A model generated the notes under the pieces. The model had not been told where the DNA came from, did no database searches, and was given only the letters and a program-made list of their open reading frames with translations. Source: Paraflavitalea pollutisoli (GTDB lineage Bacteria; Bacteroidota; Bacteroidia; Chitinophagales; Chitinophagaceae). From it: 64,000 bases of DNA. Below, one piece after another: positions 7,892 to 16,587 of the stretch; the first letter of the stretch is position 1; every line of letters begins with the position of its first letter. The position numbers and the translations under genes are program-made. The stretch spans positions 620,001 to 684,000 of the forward strand of contig NZ_JARKMX010000002.1 of the NCBI RefSeq assembly GCF_029360705.1, written 5' to 3'.

Positions 7892-10300
7892 TTACTGCAG
7901 CATACGGTTGATCAAGCTGTCCAGTCTGGGTTGGAGCATCAACCTATTGTCCATTCGCTTAAGCGTGGTATCGGAAATAAACCAGTTCATGGCATAGGGT
8001 GTTTCCTTCGTTGGTTCGCCGCGTTGCCGCATAGCTTCTTTTTCCTGGGGATCTTTGTAGAGGTGTATGGGAAAATATTCTGCACCATGGTAGTGAGGAT
8101 CATTGTTCAGGTCACGCAGGTAATTCTGCAGGCGCTTATCATTTACCGTAGTCTGCATATCGTAAGCCCCCAGTACGGTCAGTATGGGTGACGAAAGGTC
8201 GTTCTTGATGGGCGCCACCGGAACCAACGGCGCCACACCTACCGGGCTATTGGTGATGTGCAATACCACCAGGTGAAGTTTCGCGACCCGCTGCCTGAAT
8301 ACCTGGTCTGTAGAAGTATCGGCCTGGATCAGCATGGCACGCATCATTTCCTGCACTACCCCTGCGCCAGAGTTGTCGAAATAGCCGCCATCTACAAAAT
8401 AGTGGATCAACATGCTATCGCTCTCCCGCACCCTGTTCTTTGGCTGCAGCCATTGGTCGATGCGCCCTGCCGGACTAATATACGGGAAACGTGCGCCCAT
8501 GATCGAGGCGGTACTCAGCCGCATATCGAGTGAGTCGTTCAGGATGCCCAATACATCCACCCGGTTGTTGAAGATCTCTTTGTTGAGGCGGATATTGGTG
8601 ACGACCCCTGGATTGCCATCCTGCATCCTGGTCGTGTTGATACAAAGCACCGGCAGTGCGTAAGGCTTACCGTTCAGGGCCACCATCTTCGACAAGGTTT
8701 CATCCATAGGTGCTTTCAACGTGCTACCAGCCACCTGTGCTCCTTTCTCGAATGTCTCCTCCAACGCCCCGGCTCTATCAGACAGGTCATCATTGTTGAT
8801 GTGCAGGATGTATTTGAAATAATCCGGCCCCAACATGTGTGCGAGGGTATGGGTAAGATAATCCTGCTTGAGAAATTTTCGTGCCGCATCGAGGTAAGAC
8901 ACATTGGCTGCCTGCGGCTGCTTGCTCTTCTCATACAATAGGGAAAAGAAAGTAGCCACCCCAACACCGCCACCGGAAGTGCCCGACAAACAGAACACGT
9001 GACGCGAGAACGGATCTCCCTGGTGTGCCGTGGTATCTTCCAGTTTGCCCAGCACCGAGGCTGTCCAATATCCGGAACGGGATGCGCCGCCATTGGCCAG
9101 CACGAAATAGACAGGATAAGCATTGGCGGCGCTATCGATGGATGGTCCGCGGTCGGTCACCCAATTTCGAACATAGGTCTGTATGTCTTGCCGCTGGGCA
9201 AAGATCCCCCGGTGCGCCGCTGTCTCCACCGGCTTGGTACGTATGTAATGCGTTTCCACCGAACCCAGCATCAGGGCGGCGATCACGAAAATGAAATGCA
9301 GGTTGATATTGGTCTTTACCGATAAGGCAGTCAGTATATTGCCAAATCCGAGCAATACGGCAAATGCCAGCAGCACCAATGGGAATGGTCCCAGTTGCCA
9401 GGATACCTCGATTGAGCGGATGGCCATAATGTAAATGATCAACCCGGCCAGGCTCACGATATTGAACCAAAGCAGGTAACCGGTTTCCGAGGGAGGGATG
9501 CGCAGAAAACGCATAACACCGAATACCAGGTGGGCCGCCAGGTAAGGCCGGGTCGTTTGTTCGCCGTCTATCTTTTTCTTGCGAAGATTGATGTAGAGGA
9601 GGAATACAATATGCAGCAAGCAAAGTACCCACAGGAGCGAAAGGATCGAGCCGCCAGGATTACTCACCACAAGGATCGCAGCCAACAGGAAGATGCCCAG
9701 AAACACATAAAAGAGTATGCGTGACAATTTAAGCTGCCTGTTTGCAAAACCCTGAACGATCCCGTCGAGCCCCCAGGAAATGATCATGCCCAGTAAAAAG
9801 AACCAGGCCGCTTTGCCAGCCGGTATGGCATCTTCACCCAACGCTGGCGATTGTAACACGGCCATTTCAATAGAGAGCAGGCAGGCAAAACCCAGTAAAT
9901 GGGGGAACAGGCGCAGCCACGTCGGCGGCAATTCAAAATACCTGGCGTTACGTGCTTTTTCATCGAGCTCCTCAGGGGAGCATTCTCCCAACACTTCCAC
10001 GATCCTGTCTTTTTGCTTGCCTTCTTTCAGGTAGGCTACGATCCTGGCCGAATACCAGGTTACATAGACCCAGAAGGCGATAGCGATAAAGAAGTAAGCT
10101 TTTGCCCGGTGGTTTTCGGTGAAGGCTACCACAATGTCTTTGCCCTGGTTGAGGCTCCAGAAGCACCACATGGTCAGCAGGAGGAACAATATTCCGGGAA
10201 AGAATAACCAGATCGATTTGAGTAACCGAGCAATAAACAGCACCAACTGGTATAGCAGATAATAGATGGTATTGCGCACCTTCGGGCTAAAGATCGACAT
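7892..10300 (-). CDS. Multi-pass membrane protein with C-terminal patatin-like phospholipase domain
   Basis: An 802-residue protein. The first ~350 residues hold about eight hydrophobic membrane segments (for example LLFIARLLKSIWLFF, AYFFIAIAFWVYV, ILFYVFLGIFLLAAIL). The cytosolic or periplasmic C-terminal half is patatin-like: a Gly-rich oxyanion-type stretch VLANGGASRSGYW near 400, the nucleophile elbow GTSGGG in FCLSGTSGGGVGVA near 440, and the catalytic Asp in FVDGGYFDNSG near 630. Patatin domains hydrolyse acyl esters of lipids. Here the Ser-Asp dyad motifs are intact, so activity on membrane lipids is plausible. TAGCTTTG on the minus strand at 10326-10333 is a probable -7 box. It appears monocistronic. 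The natural substrate is unknown. Confidence 0.82.
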   Translation of the reverse strand: MSIFSPKVRNTIYYLLYQLVLFIARLLKSIWLFFPGILFLLLTMWCFWSLNQGKDIVVAFTENHRAKAYFFIAIAFWVYVTWYSARIVAYLKEGKQKDRIVEVLGECSPEELDEKARNARYFELPPTWLRLFPHLLGFACLLSIEMAVLQSPALGEDAIPAGKAAWFFLLGMIISWGLDGIVQGFANRQLKLSRILFYVFLGIFLLAAILVVSNPGGSILSLLWVLCLLHIVFLLYINLRKKKIDGEQTTRPYLAAHLVFGVMRFLRIPPSETGYLLWFNIVSLAGLIIYIMAIRSIEVSWQLGPFPLVLLAFAVLLGFGNILTALSVKTNINLHFIFVIAALMLGSVETHYIRTKPVETAAHRGIFAQRQDIQTYVRNWVTDRGPSIDSAANAYPVYFVLANGGASRSGYWTASVLGKLEDTTAHQGDPFSRHVFCLSGTSGGGVGVATFFSLLYEKSKQPQAANVSYLDAARKFLKQDYLTHTLAHMLGPDYFKYILHINNDDLSDRAGALEETFEKGAQVAGSTLKAPMDETLSKMVALNGKPYALPVLCINTTRMQDGNPGVVTNIRLNKEIFNNRVDVLGILNDSLDMRLSTASIMGARFPYISPAGRIDQWLQPKNRVRESDSMLIHYFVDGGYFDNSGAGVVQEMMRAMLIQADTSTDQVFRQRVAKLHLVVLHITNSPVGVAPLVPVAPIKNDLSSPILTVLGAYDMQTTVNDKRLQNYLRDLNNDPHYHGAEYFPIHLYKDPQEKEAMRQRGEPTKETPYAMNWFISDTTLKRMDNRLMLQPRLDSLINRMLQ

Positions 10301-10360
10301 AAGACAGGCATTGGTTAGTTGTTACCAAAGCTAATCTAAATCAACGATAGACGGAACGCC

Positions 10361-10443
10361 CGTTGAGCGGGGTGTAGGGGCTCGTGAGCCTGTTGTAGAG
10401 ACTGTTGAGCCGGGGGTTGCGGCTTGAGCGTGGTGTAGTGCAG
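10361..10443. repeat. Four imperfect ~21-bp tandem repeats
   Basis: Between the patatin-like gene and obgE the sequence repeats a unit of about 21 bases, roughly GTTGAGCCGGTGTAGGGCT, four times with many differences (units begin near 10361, 10383, 10404 and 10425). The region is G-rich on the plus strand. Frames on both strands lack a good start, so I treat it as non-coding. Confidence 0.5.
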
Positions 10444-10493
10444 TCAGATGGGCACCTGGCAAAACGGCCGATGCCGGAGCAATAGCCCGGCTG

Positions 10494-11501
10494 TTATGCG
10501 CGGCTGTTTTCTTCGTTCAGTACTTTCCACAGCAAGTCTTTCAGCTGCAGGATATTCTTTTGTATCACGGAAGCGACAAACAAATGCGGAATACCTTCCG
10601 GCAGCTCTTTGGCGATGGCTTCTTTCAGCTCGTCATCGAGCATATCGCTTTTGCTGACCGCTATGATAAACTGCTTGTGCAACAGTTCGGGATTGTATTG
10701 CTCGAGCTCATTCACGAGTATCTCGAACTCCTTGCGGTGATCTTTACTATCGGCGGGAATCAGGAAAAGCAATACGGAGTTTCGTTCGATATGCCGGAGG
10801 AATCGATGGCCAAGGCCACGGCCCTCTGCGGCCCCTTCGATGATACCAGGAAGATCCGCGATACAGAAACTACGCCCTTCCCGATATTCGACCATACCCA
10901 ACTGAGGCGTTAGGGTGGTAAACGCATAATCGGCGATCTTGGGTTTGGCAGCGGTCATAACCGACAGCAGGGTCGATTTGCCCGCATTGGGAAACCCAAC
11001 CAATCCTACATCAGCCAGTACCTTCAACTCGAGCACCTTCCAGCCTTCGGAGCCGGGCTCACCGGGTTGGGCATATTCCGGCGCCTGATTGGTAGGGGTG
11101 GCAAATTCTGCATTGCCCAAACCACCACGACCGCCTTTGATCCAAACGACTTCCTGTCCGTCTTCCAGGATCTCGACCTCCTGCTCTTCCGTCTCTTCGT
11201 CCCTGGCGACGGTACCCAGTGGCACTTCAATGATCACGTCTTTGCCGTAACGACCGGTACAGTTGTTACCGCTACCGCTTTCACCATTCTCGGCATGTAC
11301 ATTCTTAAAATAACGAAGGTGTAATAACGTCCAGAGGTTCTTATTACCACGCAGGATGATGTGGCCGCCGCGCCCGCCATTGCCCCCATCGGGACCGGCC
11401 TGAGCATTGAATTTAGTACGCATAAAGTGCTTACTACCAGCACCTCCATGTCCACTGCGGCAAAATATCCTGATCTGATCTACAAAGTTTGACTTTTCCA
11501 T
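10494..11501 (-). CDS. obgE: GTPase Obg/CgtA
   Basis: Essential ribosome-associated GTPase involved in 50S subunit maturation and stress signalling. From the ATG at 11501 the protein has 335 residues. The glycine-rich Obg fold comes first ([35 protein letters not shown]), followed by the G domain with P-loop GFPNAGKS, the switch region FTTLTPQLG, the G3 motif DLPGIIEGA and an NKxD-type motif that reads SKSDM. The family's variable C-terminal extension is absent, as in other Bacteroidota. A TTG four codons upstream overlaps a perfect -7 box TATCTTTG (11511-11518), so the ATG at 11501 must be the start and the message is nearly leaderless. Confidence 0.95.
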   Translation of the reverse strand: MEKSNFVDQIRIFCRSGHGGAGSKHFMRTKFNAQAGPDGGNGGRGGHIILRGNKNLWTLLHLRYFKNVHAENGESGSGNNCTGRYGKDVIIEVPLGTVARDEETEEQEVEILEDGQEVVWIKGGRGGLGNAEFATPTNQAPEYAQPGEPGSEGWKVLELKVLADVGLVGFPNAGKSTLLSVMTAAKPKIADYAFTTLTPQLGMVEYREGRSFCIADLPGIIEGAAEGRGLGHRFLRHIERNSVLLFLIPADSKDHRKEFEILVNELEQYNPELLHKQFIIAVSKSDMLDDELKEAIAKELPEGIPHLFVASVIQKNILQLKDLLWKVLNEENSRA

Positions 11502-11510
11502 TGCGAGGTG

Positions 11511-11518
11511 CAAAGATA
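11511..11518 (-). promoter_or_regulatory. -7 promoter element of obgE
   Basis: TATCTTTG on the minus strand matches TAnnTTTG exactly and ends ten bases above the obgE ATG. No clear -33 TTG is seen at the usual distance. Confidence 0.55.
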
Positions 11519-11716
11519 CACTATTCCGCCTTTAAGGGAACGGAGACGGAAGGCGGTGCCGCTACGAGGGCATTTGGCTCGTTAAAATACCCTTATACGA
11601 TCAGTATAATCAACACGACAGTCAGCAAAGGATATAATCGATTGCGGCACAGGGCGGTGGAGCGCCAGTTAGTAAATGCCGACAGGTAATAAGGAGAGCA
11701 TCAGCACCCGTTCAAC

Positions 11717-12331
11717 TTACTCGTGTCCCGCAAGCCCCTGCTCTTTTATCTCCTGCCAGGTTTTGTAGAGGGTTTCCTGTGTGGGCCGACTGGACGGCAG
11801 TTCGCGCAGCGGTTCGCAGGGTTCCCAATGCTCCTTCATTTCGCCCGGCAAAGCCTGGTACAGCCGTGTGCCGGAAGATTTCCAGGCTATCATGTCATCG
11901 CTGACTTCCTTGACGATCCTGGCCGGGTTACCCATCAGCAAGCTACGCGGTGGTACCTGCTCATTGGCCTTGATGAAGGACAAAGCGCCTACAATACATT
12001 CATCGCCGAGGTCGACATTGTCCATGATCACACTGTTCATACCGATGAGACAGTTTCGACCGATGTTGGCGCCATGTATGATGGCTCCATGTCCGATATG
12101 CGCCCCTTCTTTCAGCAGCACGGTAACGCCGGGAAACATGTGTATCGTGCAATTCTCCTGTATGTTGCAGCCGTCTTCGATCACAATGCCGCCCCAATCA
12201 CCACGGATAGCAGCGCCTGGACCAACATACACCTGCTTACCAATGATAACGTTACCAGTTACCGACGCCTGCGGATGTACGAATGACGACTCGTGTACAA
12301 CGGGAATAAATCCTTTGAAGGAATAGATCAT
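11717..12331 (-). CDS. paaY: PaaY-like gamma-carbonic-anhydrase-fold protein of the phenylacetate operon
   Basis: Last gene of the paa operon. The 204-residue protein is a left-handed beta-helix of hexapeptide repeats (ASVTGNVIIG, VGPGAAIRGD, IGHGAIIHGANIG, IGMNSVIMDN) with metal-binding His residues in ENCTIHMF, GAHIGHG and AIIHGA. PaaY has been described as a thioesterase that removes dead-end CoA esters made when phenylacetate degradation stalls. The C-terminal helical tail EETLYKTW-like region after residue 170 is longer than in plain gamma-carbonic anhydrases and fits PaaY. It starts 10 bases beyond the paaI stop, supporting co-transcription. No clear terminator was found in the ~200 bases before obgE. 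Confidence 0.85.
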   Translation of the reverse strand: MIYSFKGFIPVVHESSFVHPQASVTGNVIIGKQVYVGPGAAIRGDWGGIVIEDGCNIQENCTIHMFPGVTVLLKEGAHIGHGAIIHGANIGRNCLIGMNSVIMDNVDLGDECIVGALSFIKANEQVPPRSLLMGNPARIVKEVSDDMIAWKSSGTRLYQALPGEMKEHWEPCEPLRELPSSRPTQETLYKTWQEIKEQGLAGHE

Positions 12332-12341
12332 GATACGGTTA

Positions 12342-12800
12342 TTATATTTCTGCTGTAGGTGGGAAGGTATCAGGAGGTGGATCGACCAGGTGCTTGCCCG
12401 TTCTGAAACAGGAGCCTTTGAAGACAGCCACCGGTTGCTGCCGCTGGTTGGTCACCGAGATCAGGTACAACCCCGTACTGCGGCCGTTGTGGATCTCTTT
12501 GGCTTCGGCGGTCAGGATATCACCCGGTTGCCCTGCCTTTGTAAAGGTGATGGATACATCCAATGCCAGCGACAGGTTATTCCGGTTGTTGCAGGCAAAA
12601 GCAAAGGCACTATCGGCCAGGGAAAAAGTAACGCCACCATGGATTACCCCAAAACCGTTGAGCATGTCTGCACGTAGCTCCATGCGGATACGGCTATACC
12701 CTTCGCGCACTTCTTCTATTTTGATGCCCAGCCATTGGCTGAAGGCATCATGGGCCATCATCTTGTCGACTACCTGTACAGCTAATTGATCTGCCTCCAT
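12342..12800 (-). CDS. paaI: Hotdog-fold acyl-CoA thioesterase PaaI
   Basis: Thioesterase of the phenylacetate pathway, thought to hydrolyse hydroxyphenylacetyl-CoA side products and so free CoA. The 152-residue protein shows the hotdog signature NGFGVIHGGVTFSLADSAFA, with HGG at the start of the central helix and the catalytic Asp in LADSA, followed by the strand SITFTKAGQPGD that is typical of PaaI/COG2050. It is preceded by paaG with a gap of about 90 bases and followed by paaY after 10 bases. The ATG at 12800 gives the usual length. Confidence 0.9.
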   Translation of the reverse strand: MEADQLAVQVVDKMMAHDAFSQWLGIKIEEVREGYSRIRMELRADMLNGFGVIHGGVTFSLADSAFAFACNNRNNLSLALDVSITFTKAGQPGDILTAEAKEIHNGRSTGLYLISVTNQRQQPVAVFKGSCFRTGKHLVDPPPDTFPPTAEI

Positions 12801-12889
12801 GGTTCCTGTTTAAAGTAAGAGAATATTGTACAATTGCTCGTCGACTGGCTTCCCGTCATGGATAGCACATCTGCCTGACCAGGTCTGGC

Positions 12890-13666
12890 TTAGCGGCCGG
12901 AGAACACAGGCGCGCGCTTTTCGAGAAAAGCATTCACTCCTTCCTTGAAGTCGTCGGTGCCGGAAGCTTCCTGCTGCAGTTTATCTTCAAGTGCCAATTG
13001 TTGCTCGTAGGTATTGGTTAATGACTGGTTCAATGCCTGTTTGATGAGCGCGAGGCCGTGGGTGGGCATTTGCGCCAATTGCTGCGCCAACTGCAAGGTC
13101 GCTGAAGCAAATCCATCGCCGCTGATCACTTTGTAGATCATCCCCATGCGCTCTGCCTCCGGGGCACCGATCTTATCACCCAGCATGGCTAGTGCAGATG
13201 CTTTTTGCCAACCAATAAGCCTTGGCAGGAAATAGGTACCGCCACTATCGGGGATGAGTCCCAGCCGGGAGAATGCCTGGATAAATGAAGCGGTCTCAGC
13301 TGCCACCACAATATCGCAACACAAAGCGATATTGGCTCCCGCACCGGCAGCAACGCCATTGACGGCGGCTACGACCGGTTTGGGCATACGGCGTATCTTA
13401 TCGATGATAGGATTGTAATGCTCACTGAGTATCTGCGCCATCGTGGGTCCATCCGGGGCAACGATCTCGGCCAGGTCTTGCCCGGCACTGAATCCTTTTC
13501 CCGCCCCGGTTATAAGTACACACCGTACTTCCTGCAGGTTGGCACATTCGTCGAGCTGCTGTTGCAGCAGCAGGGCCATTTCGCGGTTAAAGGCATTGAG
13601 CTTGTCGGGCCGGTTGAGGGTGATGATGGCGACATTATGGTCGAGTTGAAAAAGAACAGATGACAT
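12890..13666 (-). CDS. paaG: Enoyl-CoA hydratase/isomerase family protein, PaaG-like
   Basis: Crotonase-fold enzyme. In the phenylacetate pathway PaaG isomerises the ring-1,2-epoxide of phenylacetyl-CoA to the seven-membered oxepin-CoA. The 258-residue protein carries the oxyanion-hole motifs FSAGQDLAEI and AGAGANIALCCD, and the acidic residue in LGLIPDSGGTYFLP where PaaG enzymes have their catalytic Asp. The position directly after the epoxidase genes (9 bases from paaD) supports PaaG over a fatty-acid enoyl-CoA hydratase such as PaaF, which would have Glu in this motif. No second crotonase gene (paaF) is present in this operon. Confidence 0.87.
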   Translation of the reverse strand: MSSVLFQLDHNVAIITLNRPDKLNAFNREMALLLQQQLDECANLQEVRCVLITGAGKGFSAGQDLAEIVAPDGPTMAQILSEHYNPIIDKIRRMPKPVVAAVNGVAAGAGANIALCCDIVVAAETASFIQAFSRLGLIPDSGGTYFLPRLIGWQKASALAMLGDKIGAPEAERMGMIYKVISGDGFASATLQLAQQLAQMPTHGLALIKQALNQSLTNTYEQQLALEDKLQQEASGTDDFKEGVNAFLEKRAPVFSGR

Positions 13667-13675
13667 GGCTATTAA

Positions 13676-14188
13676 TTAATGACATTTGAAATAGTCGAAG
13701 GGTTCTTTGCAATCATTGCATTGGTATAATGACTTGCAGGCGGTAGAGCCAAACTCGCTCACCAGCCGTGTATTCCACGAACCGCACTGAGGGCAAGCCA
13801 CGGCTTCGTGTGGCGCAAACAACTCCTGGTGACAAACCTGCGGTACCGGGTTGGGTGGGGCAATGCCATAGGCTTGCAACTTCTGCCGGCCGGCGTCGCT
13901 CATCCAGTCGGTAGTCCAGGCGGGCGAGAGCACGGTGTTGATCACCACTCGTTCAAACCCCTTTTCGAGCAGCAGCATACGAATCTGCATGCTGATGACA
14001 TCCATCGCGGGGCACCCACTGTAGGTAGGTGTAATGGTGACCTGTACTTCCTTTTCGTCTTTCACCCATACATCGCGTACAATGCCCAGATCGATGACCG
14101 ACAACACGGGCACTTCCGGATCACTGACCTGTTCCAGCAAGGTCTTTATTTCCGCAGCAGATATGTTTGCAAGGATTGCCATGATCAT
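13676..14188 (-). CDS. paaD: Phenylacetyl-CoA epoxidase accessory subunit PaaD
   Basis: MIP18/DUF59-type protein needed for making the active phenylacetyl-CoA epoxidase, probably through iron-cluster maturation. The 170-residue protein has the DUF59 core SDPEVPVLSVIDLGIVRDV and the conserved TPTYSGCPAMDVI with its Cys. The C-terminal tail holds a four-Cys ribbon (CPQC, then two Cys in ACKSLYQCNDC), characteristic of PaaD and absent from general SufT-like relatives. An alternative ATG at 14182 would remove two residues. It follows paaC with an 8-base gap. In the older E. coli naming this is PaaD; some annotations call it PaaJ. Confidence 0.92.
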   Translation of the reverse strand: MIMAILANISAAEIKTLLEQVSDPEVPVLSVIDLGIVRDVWVKDEKEVQVTITPTYSGCPAMDVISMQIRMLLLEKGFERVVINTVLSPAWTTDWMSDAGRQKLQAYGIAPPNPVPQVCHQELFAPHEAVACPQCGSWNTRLVSEFGSTACKSLYQCNDCKEPFDYFKCH

Positions 14189-14196
14189 TTTCTACT

Positions 14197-14976
14197 TTAC
14201 CAGGTTGCTCCCGGGTACGCGCGCTGCAGGTATTGCATTTCTGCCAGCAGGTAGCCCATGTGTTCAGTATGCCGGCCTGTTTTACCACCAGTCTGCATCC
14301 AGGTTTTGCCTTGTTCGGGTGCCTGCAAGGTGGCTTCCGCAAGCACTTCCTGCACTTGTTGCCACCAGCCGGGTTGCAGAGCGGCCACAACGGGCCCTAT
14401 GCCTTCCCTGGCAGCAGCCAGTTCATATTCGGCCGGTTGAAAGAATTCACCCGTATAGGCCCATAGGGCAACCAGGGCTTTTTCCATCCTCGCCTGACTT
14501 TCTTCGGTGCCATCTCCCAGCCGGATTACCCATTCGCTGCTCCACCGTACGTGGTAAGCCACTTCCTTGAGTGATTTTTCGGCAATGGCAGCGATGGTAC
14601 TATCTTTTGAGGGTAATAGTTGCTTGTACAATTGCTGTTGAAACACACTAAAGAAGAACTGCCGCAGGATGGTGTGCCCCCAATCGCCGTTGGGCAGCTC
14701 GAGCAACAAGCAGTTGTAATAGGCACGTTCGCCGCGGAGATAAGCCAGGGTATCTTCTGTCACCTCTTTTCCTTCCAGGCTGGCGGCATACTGATAAAAA
14801 CTACGTGCCTGACCGATCAGGTCGAGCGAGATATTGGTAATGGCGATATCCTGTTCCAATACAGGACCGTGACCACACCAGGCGCTGTTGCGCTGGGAAA
14901 GTACCAGGGCATTATCGCCCAGGTAAAGCAGGTAATGGATCAAAGAGGCAGCATCGTCGTTGTCAGGTTCGTACAT
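14197..14976 (-). CDS. paaC: Phenylacetyl-CoA epoxidase structural subunit PaaC
   Basis: Ferritin-like subunit that pairs with PaaA to form the core of the phenylacetyl-CoA epoxidase. It is catalytically silent but required. The 259 residues match the family length. Typical segments are LLYLGDNALVLSQRNSAWCGHGPVLEQD-type N-terminal helix (written here only by its first part LGDNALVLSQR), DLIGQARSFYQYAA, and HVRWSSEWVIRLGDGT near 150-165, which is highly conserved in PaaC. It sits between paaB and paaD with short gaps (29 and 8 bases), the canonical order. Confidence 0.93.
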   Translation of the reverse strand: MYEPDNDDAASLIHYLLYLGDNALVLSQRNSAWCGHGPVLEQDIAITNISLDLIGQARSFYQYAASLEGKEVTEDTLAYLRGERAYYNCLLLELPNGDWGHTILRQFFFSVFQQQLYKQLLPSKDSTIAAIAEKSLKEVAYHVRWSSEWVIRLGDGTEESQARMEKALVALWAYTGEFFQPAEYELAAAREGIGPVVAALQPGWWQQVQEVLAEATLQAPEQGKTWMQTGGKTGRHTEHMGYLLAEMQYLQRAYPGATW

Positions 14977-15005
14977 CCTGGTTCGTTGGAAATGAGATAA
15001 TGGAA

Positions 15006-15374
15006 TTACATGTGTTTGAGCTCATCGGGCAGGTCATAAAACGTGGGATGGCGGTATACCTTGTCGTTAGCGGGTTCGTAAAACGCGCCGGCGTCATCGG
15101 GATTTGAAGCATGTATATGTTTACTTTCCACCACCCAGATGCTGATGCCTTCTGACCGACGGGTATATACGTCCCGGGCATTTTCGATCGCCATTTGCGC
15201 ATCGGCTGCCTGCAGGCTGCCCACATGTTTGTGATCGAGGCCCTGCTTGCTGCGGATGAACACTTCCCACAGCGGCCAACCGGCTTCCGTATTGGACGAG
15301 GAGGCAGCAGTGCCACCGCCCGTTTTTTCCTCGGGAATATCGCCGTAGTAATATTTAGTCAATCTTAGGTTCAT
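15006..15374 (-). CDS. paaB: Phenylacetyl-CoA epoxidase subunit PaaB
   Basis: Small subunit that bridges PaaA-PaaC dimers. The core WPLWEVFIRSKQGLDHKHVG and the later ARDVYTRRSEGISIWVV are the PaaB signatures. The 122-residue protein is about 25 residues longer than the E. coli subunit because of an N-terminal part with a Gly/Ala/Ser linker. I start at the ATG at 15374; the TTG one codon earlier is less likely. The stop lies 29 bases before paaC. Confidence 0.92.
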   Translation of the reverse strand: MNLRLTKYYYGDIPEEKTGGGTAASSSNTEAGWPLWEVFIRSKQGLDHKHVGSLQAADAQMAIENARDVYTRRSEGISIWVVESKHIHASNPDDAGAFYEPANDKVYRHPTFYDLPDELKHM

Positions 15375-15396
15375 CAATAGTAGATTTAAAGCATGA

Positions 15397-16344
15397 TCAG
15401 GCTACTTGTTGTGCTTGCCGGTCCTTTCGCTTTGCCGCATGGGCGGCAGCAGCTTCACGCACCCAGGCTCCTTCTTCCCACGCATCGCGACGCGCCTGCA
15501 GGCGCTCTTTGTTGCAGGGACCATTTCCTTTTACCACATTCCAGAACTCCACCCAATCGATCTCGCCAAAATCATAATGACCGCGGGCTTCATTCCATTT
15601 AAGCTCGGGATCGGGTAGGGTCATGTGCAGGATCTTCGCCTGTTCTACGATCATATCGACAAACTGCTGACGCAATTCATCGTTGCTTTTACGCTTGATC
15701 TTCCAGGTCATGCTTTGGTCCGAATGGGTCGACTCGCCGTCTTTGGGCCCAAACATCATTAACGATGGCCACCACCAGCGGTTGATGGCATCCTGGCACA
15801 TGGCCTTTTGTTCGGGCGTGCCTTGCGACAACTGCAGCAGGATGTCAAATCCCTGGCGCTGGTGAAAACTCTCCTCCTTACAAATACGCACCATGGCCCG
15901 GGCATAGGGACCATAGGACGTACGACAAAGCATCACCTGGTTCAGGATGGCTGCCCCATCCACCAGCCAACCTACTGCGCCGATATCGGCCCAGGTAAGC
16001 GTTGGGTAGTTGAAGATGGACGAATATTTGGCTTTACCGCTGTGCAGGTCTTCGATGGTTTGGTTGCGGGTGGTGCCCAGGGTTTCCACGGCCGAATAGA
16101 GATACAACCCATGGCCAGCCTCATCCTGTACTTTGGCCAGCAGGATGGCCTTCCGCTTCAAGGTAGGAGCACGACTGATCCAGTTGCCCTCGGGCAGCAT
16201 ACCCACGATCTCACTATGGGCATGCTGGCTGATCTGGCGCACCAGCGTTTTACGGTAGGCATCGGGCATCCAATCCTTGGGTTCGATCTTTATTTCCTGA
16301 TCGACCTTGGCCTGGAATAATTGCTCCAGCTCCTGTACTGACAT
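15397..16344 (-). CDS. paaA: Phenylacetyl-CoA epoxidase catalytic subunit PaaA
   Basis: Diiron ferritin-like oxygenase subunit that, with PaaB, PaaC and a reductase, adds one oxygen atom to the ring of phenylacetyl-CoA. The iron ligands are visible in two ExxH motifs, [11 protein letters not shown] and [11 protein letters not shown]. From the ATG at 16344 the protein has 315 residues, close to the family's ~310. The frame stays open 59 codons further upstream, but that part has no homology-like features and contains the promoter, so I reject it. A TATCTTTG box at 16366-16373 and a palindrome at 16394-16407 precede it. It is the first gene of a seven-gene operon. Confidence 0.94.
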   Translation of the reverse strand: MSVQELEQLFQAKVDQEIKIEPKDWMPDAYRKTLVRQISQHAHSEIVGMLPEGNWISRAPTLKRKAILLAKVQDEAGHGLYLYSAVETLGTTRNQTIEDLHSGKAKYSSIFNYPTLTWADIGAVGWLVDGAAILNQVMLCRTSYGPYARAMVRICKEESFHQRQGFDILLQLSQGTPEQKAMCQDAINRWWWPSLMMFGPKDGESTHSDQSMTWKIKRKSNDELRQQFVDMIVEQAKILHMTLPDPELKWNEARGHYDFGEIDWVEFWNVVKGNGPCNKERLQARRDAWEEGAWVREAAAAHAAKRKDRQAQQVA

Positions 16345-16365
16345 GTGTGGCAAGTTTAAGTCTTT

Positions 16366-16373
16366 CAAAGATA
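16366..16373 (-). promoter_or_regulatory. -7 promoter element of the paa operon
   Basis: TATCTTTG on the minus strand is a perfect TAnnTTTG, 21 bases above the paaA ATG. The expected -33 position falls inside the palindrome at 16394-16407. Confidence 0.6.
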
Positions 16374-16393
16374 ATTTATTATTTGCAGTTGCA

Positions 16394-16407
16394 CTAACGG
16401 CTGTTAG
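16394..16407. promoter_or_regulatory. Palindrome resembling a PaaR (TetR family) operator
   Basis: CTAACGGCTGTTAG has 5-bp arms around a four-base centre. From memory, Thermus PaaR recognises CNAACGNNCGTTNG; this site agrees at nine of its ten fixed positions. It overlaps the -33 region of the paa promoter, the right place for a repressor that responds to phenylacetyl-CoA. No paaR gene lies in the window. Confidence 0.5.
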
Positions 16408-16587
16408 CTTATTGTTTTGTTGTATTTTGTGGGTACAAGCAGCAAACCTGCTGCCCGAAGTGTCGAATGTAGAGAACGTAAGCCGTTGGCTTGCATTGCT
16501 TTCAAAACTGTTAGAAACCATTGCCGCTCCCGCAATTCCCCTTGCCTGTATTTTGCCGGAGGGCCTGACCGTTAACGATTGCCGATT

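Noticed and set aside
15397-16521. paaA beginning at 16521
   Set aside because: The extra 59 residues contain the promoter box and palindrome and exceed the family length; the ATG at 16344 fits.
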